Source: MKSF01 sp037190225 | Lineage (GTDB): Bacteria > Bacteroidota > Bacteroidia > Chitinophagales > Chitinophagaceae | Assembly (NCBI GenBank): GCA_037190225.1 | Contig: JBBCJL010000005.1 | Location: forward strand, 1-64,000 | Reading direction: 5' to 3' | Length of the DNA: 64,000 nucleotides | In this document: piece by piece, positions 63,355 through 64,000 of the stretch | Numbering within the stretch: position 1 is the first letter of the stretch | Layout of the letters: each line of letters starts with the position of its first letter | The notes under the pieces: generated by a model | Told to the model about the DNA's origin: nothing | The model's database searches: none | Seen by the model: the letters and a program-made list of their open reading frames with translations, nothing else | Position numbers and translations under genes: made by a program

Positions 63355-64000
63355 ATGAAAAACATTACCAAACTATCCGTACTCGCTGTGATGGCACTCG
63401 GAAGCTGGACTGCACAGGCACAGCAAAGGACTGCTTTAAGCAGTTTATTACATTCTAAAAAACAAAACGGCACGGCGTTCCGCGGCGGCGTTACCGCCTT
63501 TGCCTCCAAAGGAGCTGCAGCCCGCCCTACTGCGGAATCATTTTACAGGCCGGTGGCCATCACCACTTATGAATATGGCATCAGCGCTTTTGAACCTGCA
63601 GACTCCACCACCATTACCTGGGAAAGCAACAGGGGCAACAACCTGGATATCCTGGGTGATTTCGAGCTGTACCATATGGAGAATTTTCACTACCTGCTTG
63701 AAAATTTCGATTTTACCTATTTTGATGTCTATCCTGTTACAGCAGGGCCGGATATGACAAAAAGAAGTATTTACCCTGCCCCTTTTGGCAATACACCGGA
63801 TGAGACCGAATCCTTTTATTATAAAAATAACAAAAAGGATTCCACGTCTTTAGCTTCCTCAAGCAGCTACAACCTGTATCGTTATGACAACAACGGCAAC
63901 CTCACCGCTATCCTGTATTATGATGGCACTGTCCTAAACCGCTATGACAGCGCCATCTATAACAGCAGCAATCTCAAGACCTCCCAGGTGAACGGGGATA
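63355..64000 (+). CDS. Secreted protein, partial (runs off the right edge)
   Basis: The reading frame is open from ATG 63355 to the end of the window (215 codons). MKNITKLSVLAVMALGSWTAQAQQ is a signal peptide. The mature part has no recognised domain; it is Ser/Asn/Tyr-rich, and YDNNGNLTAILYYDG is a short YD-like unit of the type seen in Bacteroidota extracellular proteins. A T9SS sorting domain may lie beyond the edge but cannot be seen. Confidence 0.75.
   Translation, partial: MKNITKLSVLAVMALGSWTAQAQQRTALSSLLHSKKQNGTAFRGGVTAFASKGAAARPTAESFYRPVAITTYEYGISAFEPADSTTITWESNRGNNLDILGDFELYHMENFHYLLENFDFTYFDVYPVTAGPDMTKRSIYPAPFGNTPDETESFYYKNNKKDSTSLASSSSYNLYRYDNNGNLTAILYYDGTVLNRYDSAIYNSSNLKTSQVNGD

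Noticed and set aside
63500..63757. Open frame inside the right-edge gene
   Set aside because: The frame from ATG 63355 has a signal peptide and stays open to the edge; this other frame is a shadow of it.

Overview
The window looks like a chromosomal segment of a Bacteroidota bacterium, most likely from the Chitinophagaceae/Chitinophagales side of the phylum. The evidence is: many upstream regions with the Bacteroidota -7 promoter box TAnnTTTG; a type IX secretion (T9SS) type-B sorting domain; a GldH-like lipoprotein; a fused SecDF; an alternative complex III (actABCDEF) joined to a caa3-type oxidase; and RHS proteins with Sec signal peptides. No transposase, integrase, rRNA or CRISPR array was seen.

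Region 1 (1-12.2 kb, all minus strand) is the accessory part: a polymorphic-toxin RHS locus. A promoter near 12.16-12.19 kb precedes a secreted 1139-aa SpvB/YD-repeat-like protein and a 1514-aa full-length RHS protein with a variable C-terminal tip, then a candidate immunity protein and a lipoprotein. Behind them lie displaced cassettes, each made of a copy of the end of the RHS core, a different or diverged tip, a candidate immunity gene and a conserved ~230-bp spacer with a terminator-like hairpin. Two cassettes are complete (3.15-1.86 kb and 1.63-0.27 kb), and the very left edge carries the beginning of another. Both orphan tips have in-frame stop codons just upstream of the core remnant and no ATG start, so they look like a silent reservoir for tip exchange by recombination. 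GC content falls sharply at the core/tip junction.

Region 2 (12.2-17.6 kb) holds poorly known envelope proteins: a small barrel-like protein divergent from a translationally coupled pair (818 aa and 454 aa), and a DUF1835-type cytoplasmic protein. Region 3 (17.6-29.5 kb) is one respiratory operon, actA-B-C-D-E-F-coxB-coxA, which takes electrons from menaquinol to oxygen. Region 4 (29.8-34.6 kb) has secDF and an APC amino-acid permease. Region 5 (34.9-54.4 kb) is rich in envelope functions: a thioester alpha-2-macroglobulin, a TonB-dependent-receptor-like barrel protein, a PagL-like lipid A deacylase, a GldH-like lipoprotein, an Ig-like lipoprotein, a DUF6427-like membrane protein, an M1 peptidase with a barrel-like extension, and the peptidoglycan genes murI and mpl.

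Region 6 (54.4-64 kb) is mostly housekeeping: a T9SS type-B secreted protein, a rhodanese, tRNA-Trp-secE-nusG (cut off from the usual rplK/rpoB cluster), rlmI, a GNAT enzyme, a MazG-like pyrophosphohydrolase, ahcY, an Lrp/AsnC regulator and the start of a secreted protein that runs off the right edge.

All functional calls are made from sequence patterns by eye. No database search was run, so family names for unusual proteins are tentative.
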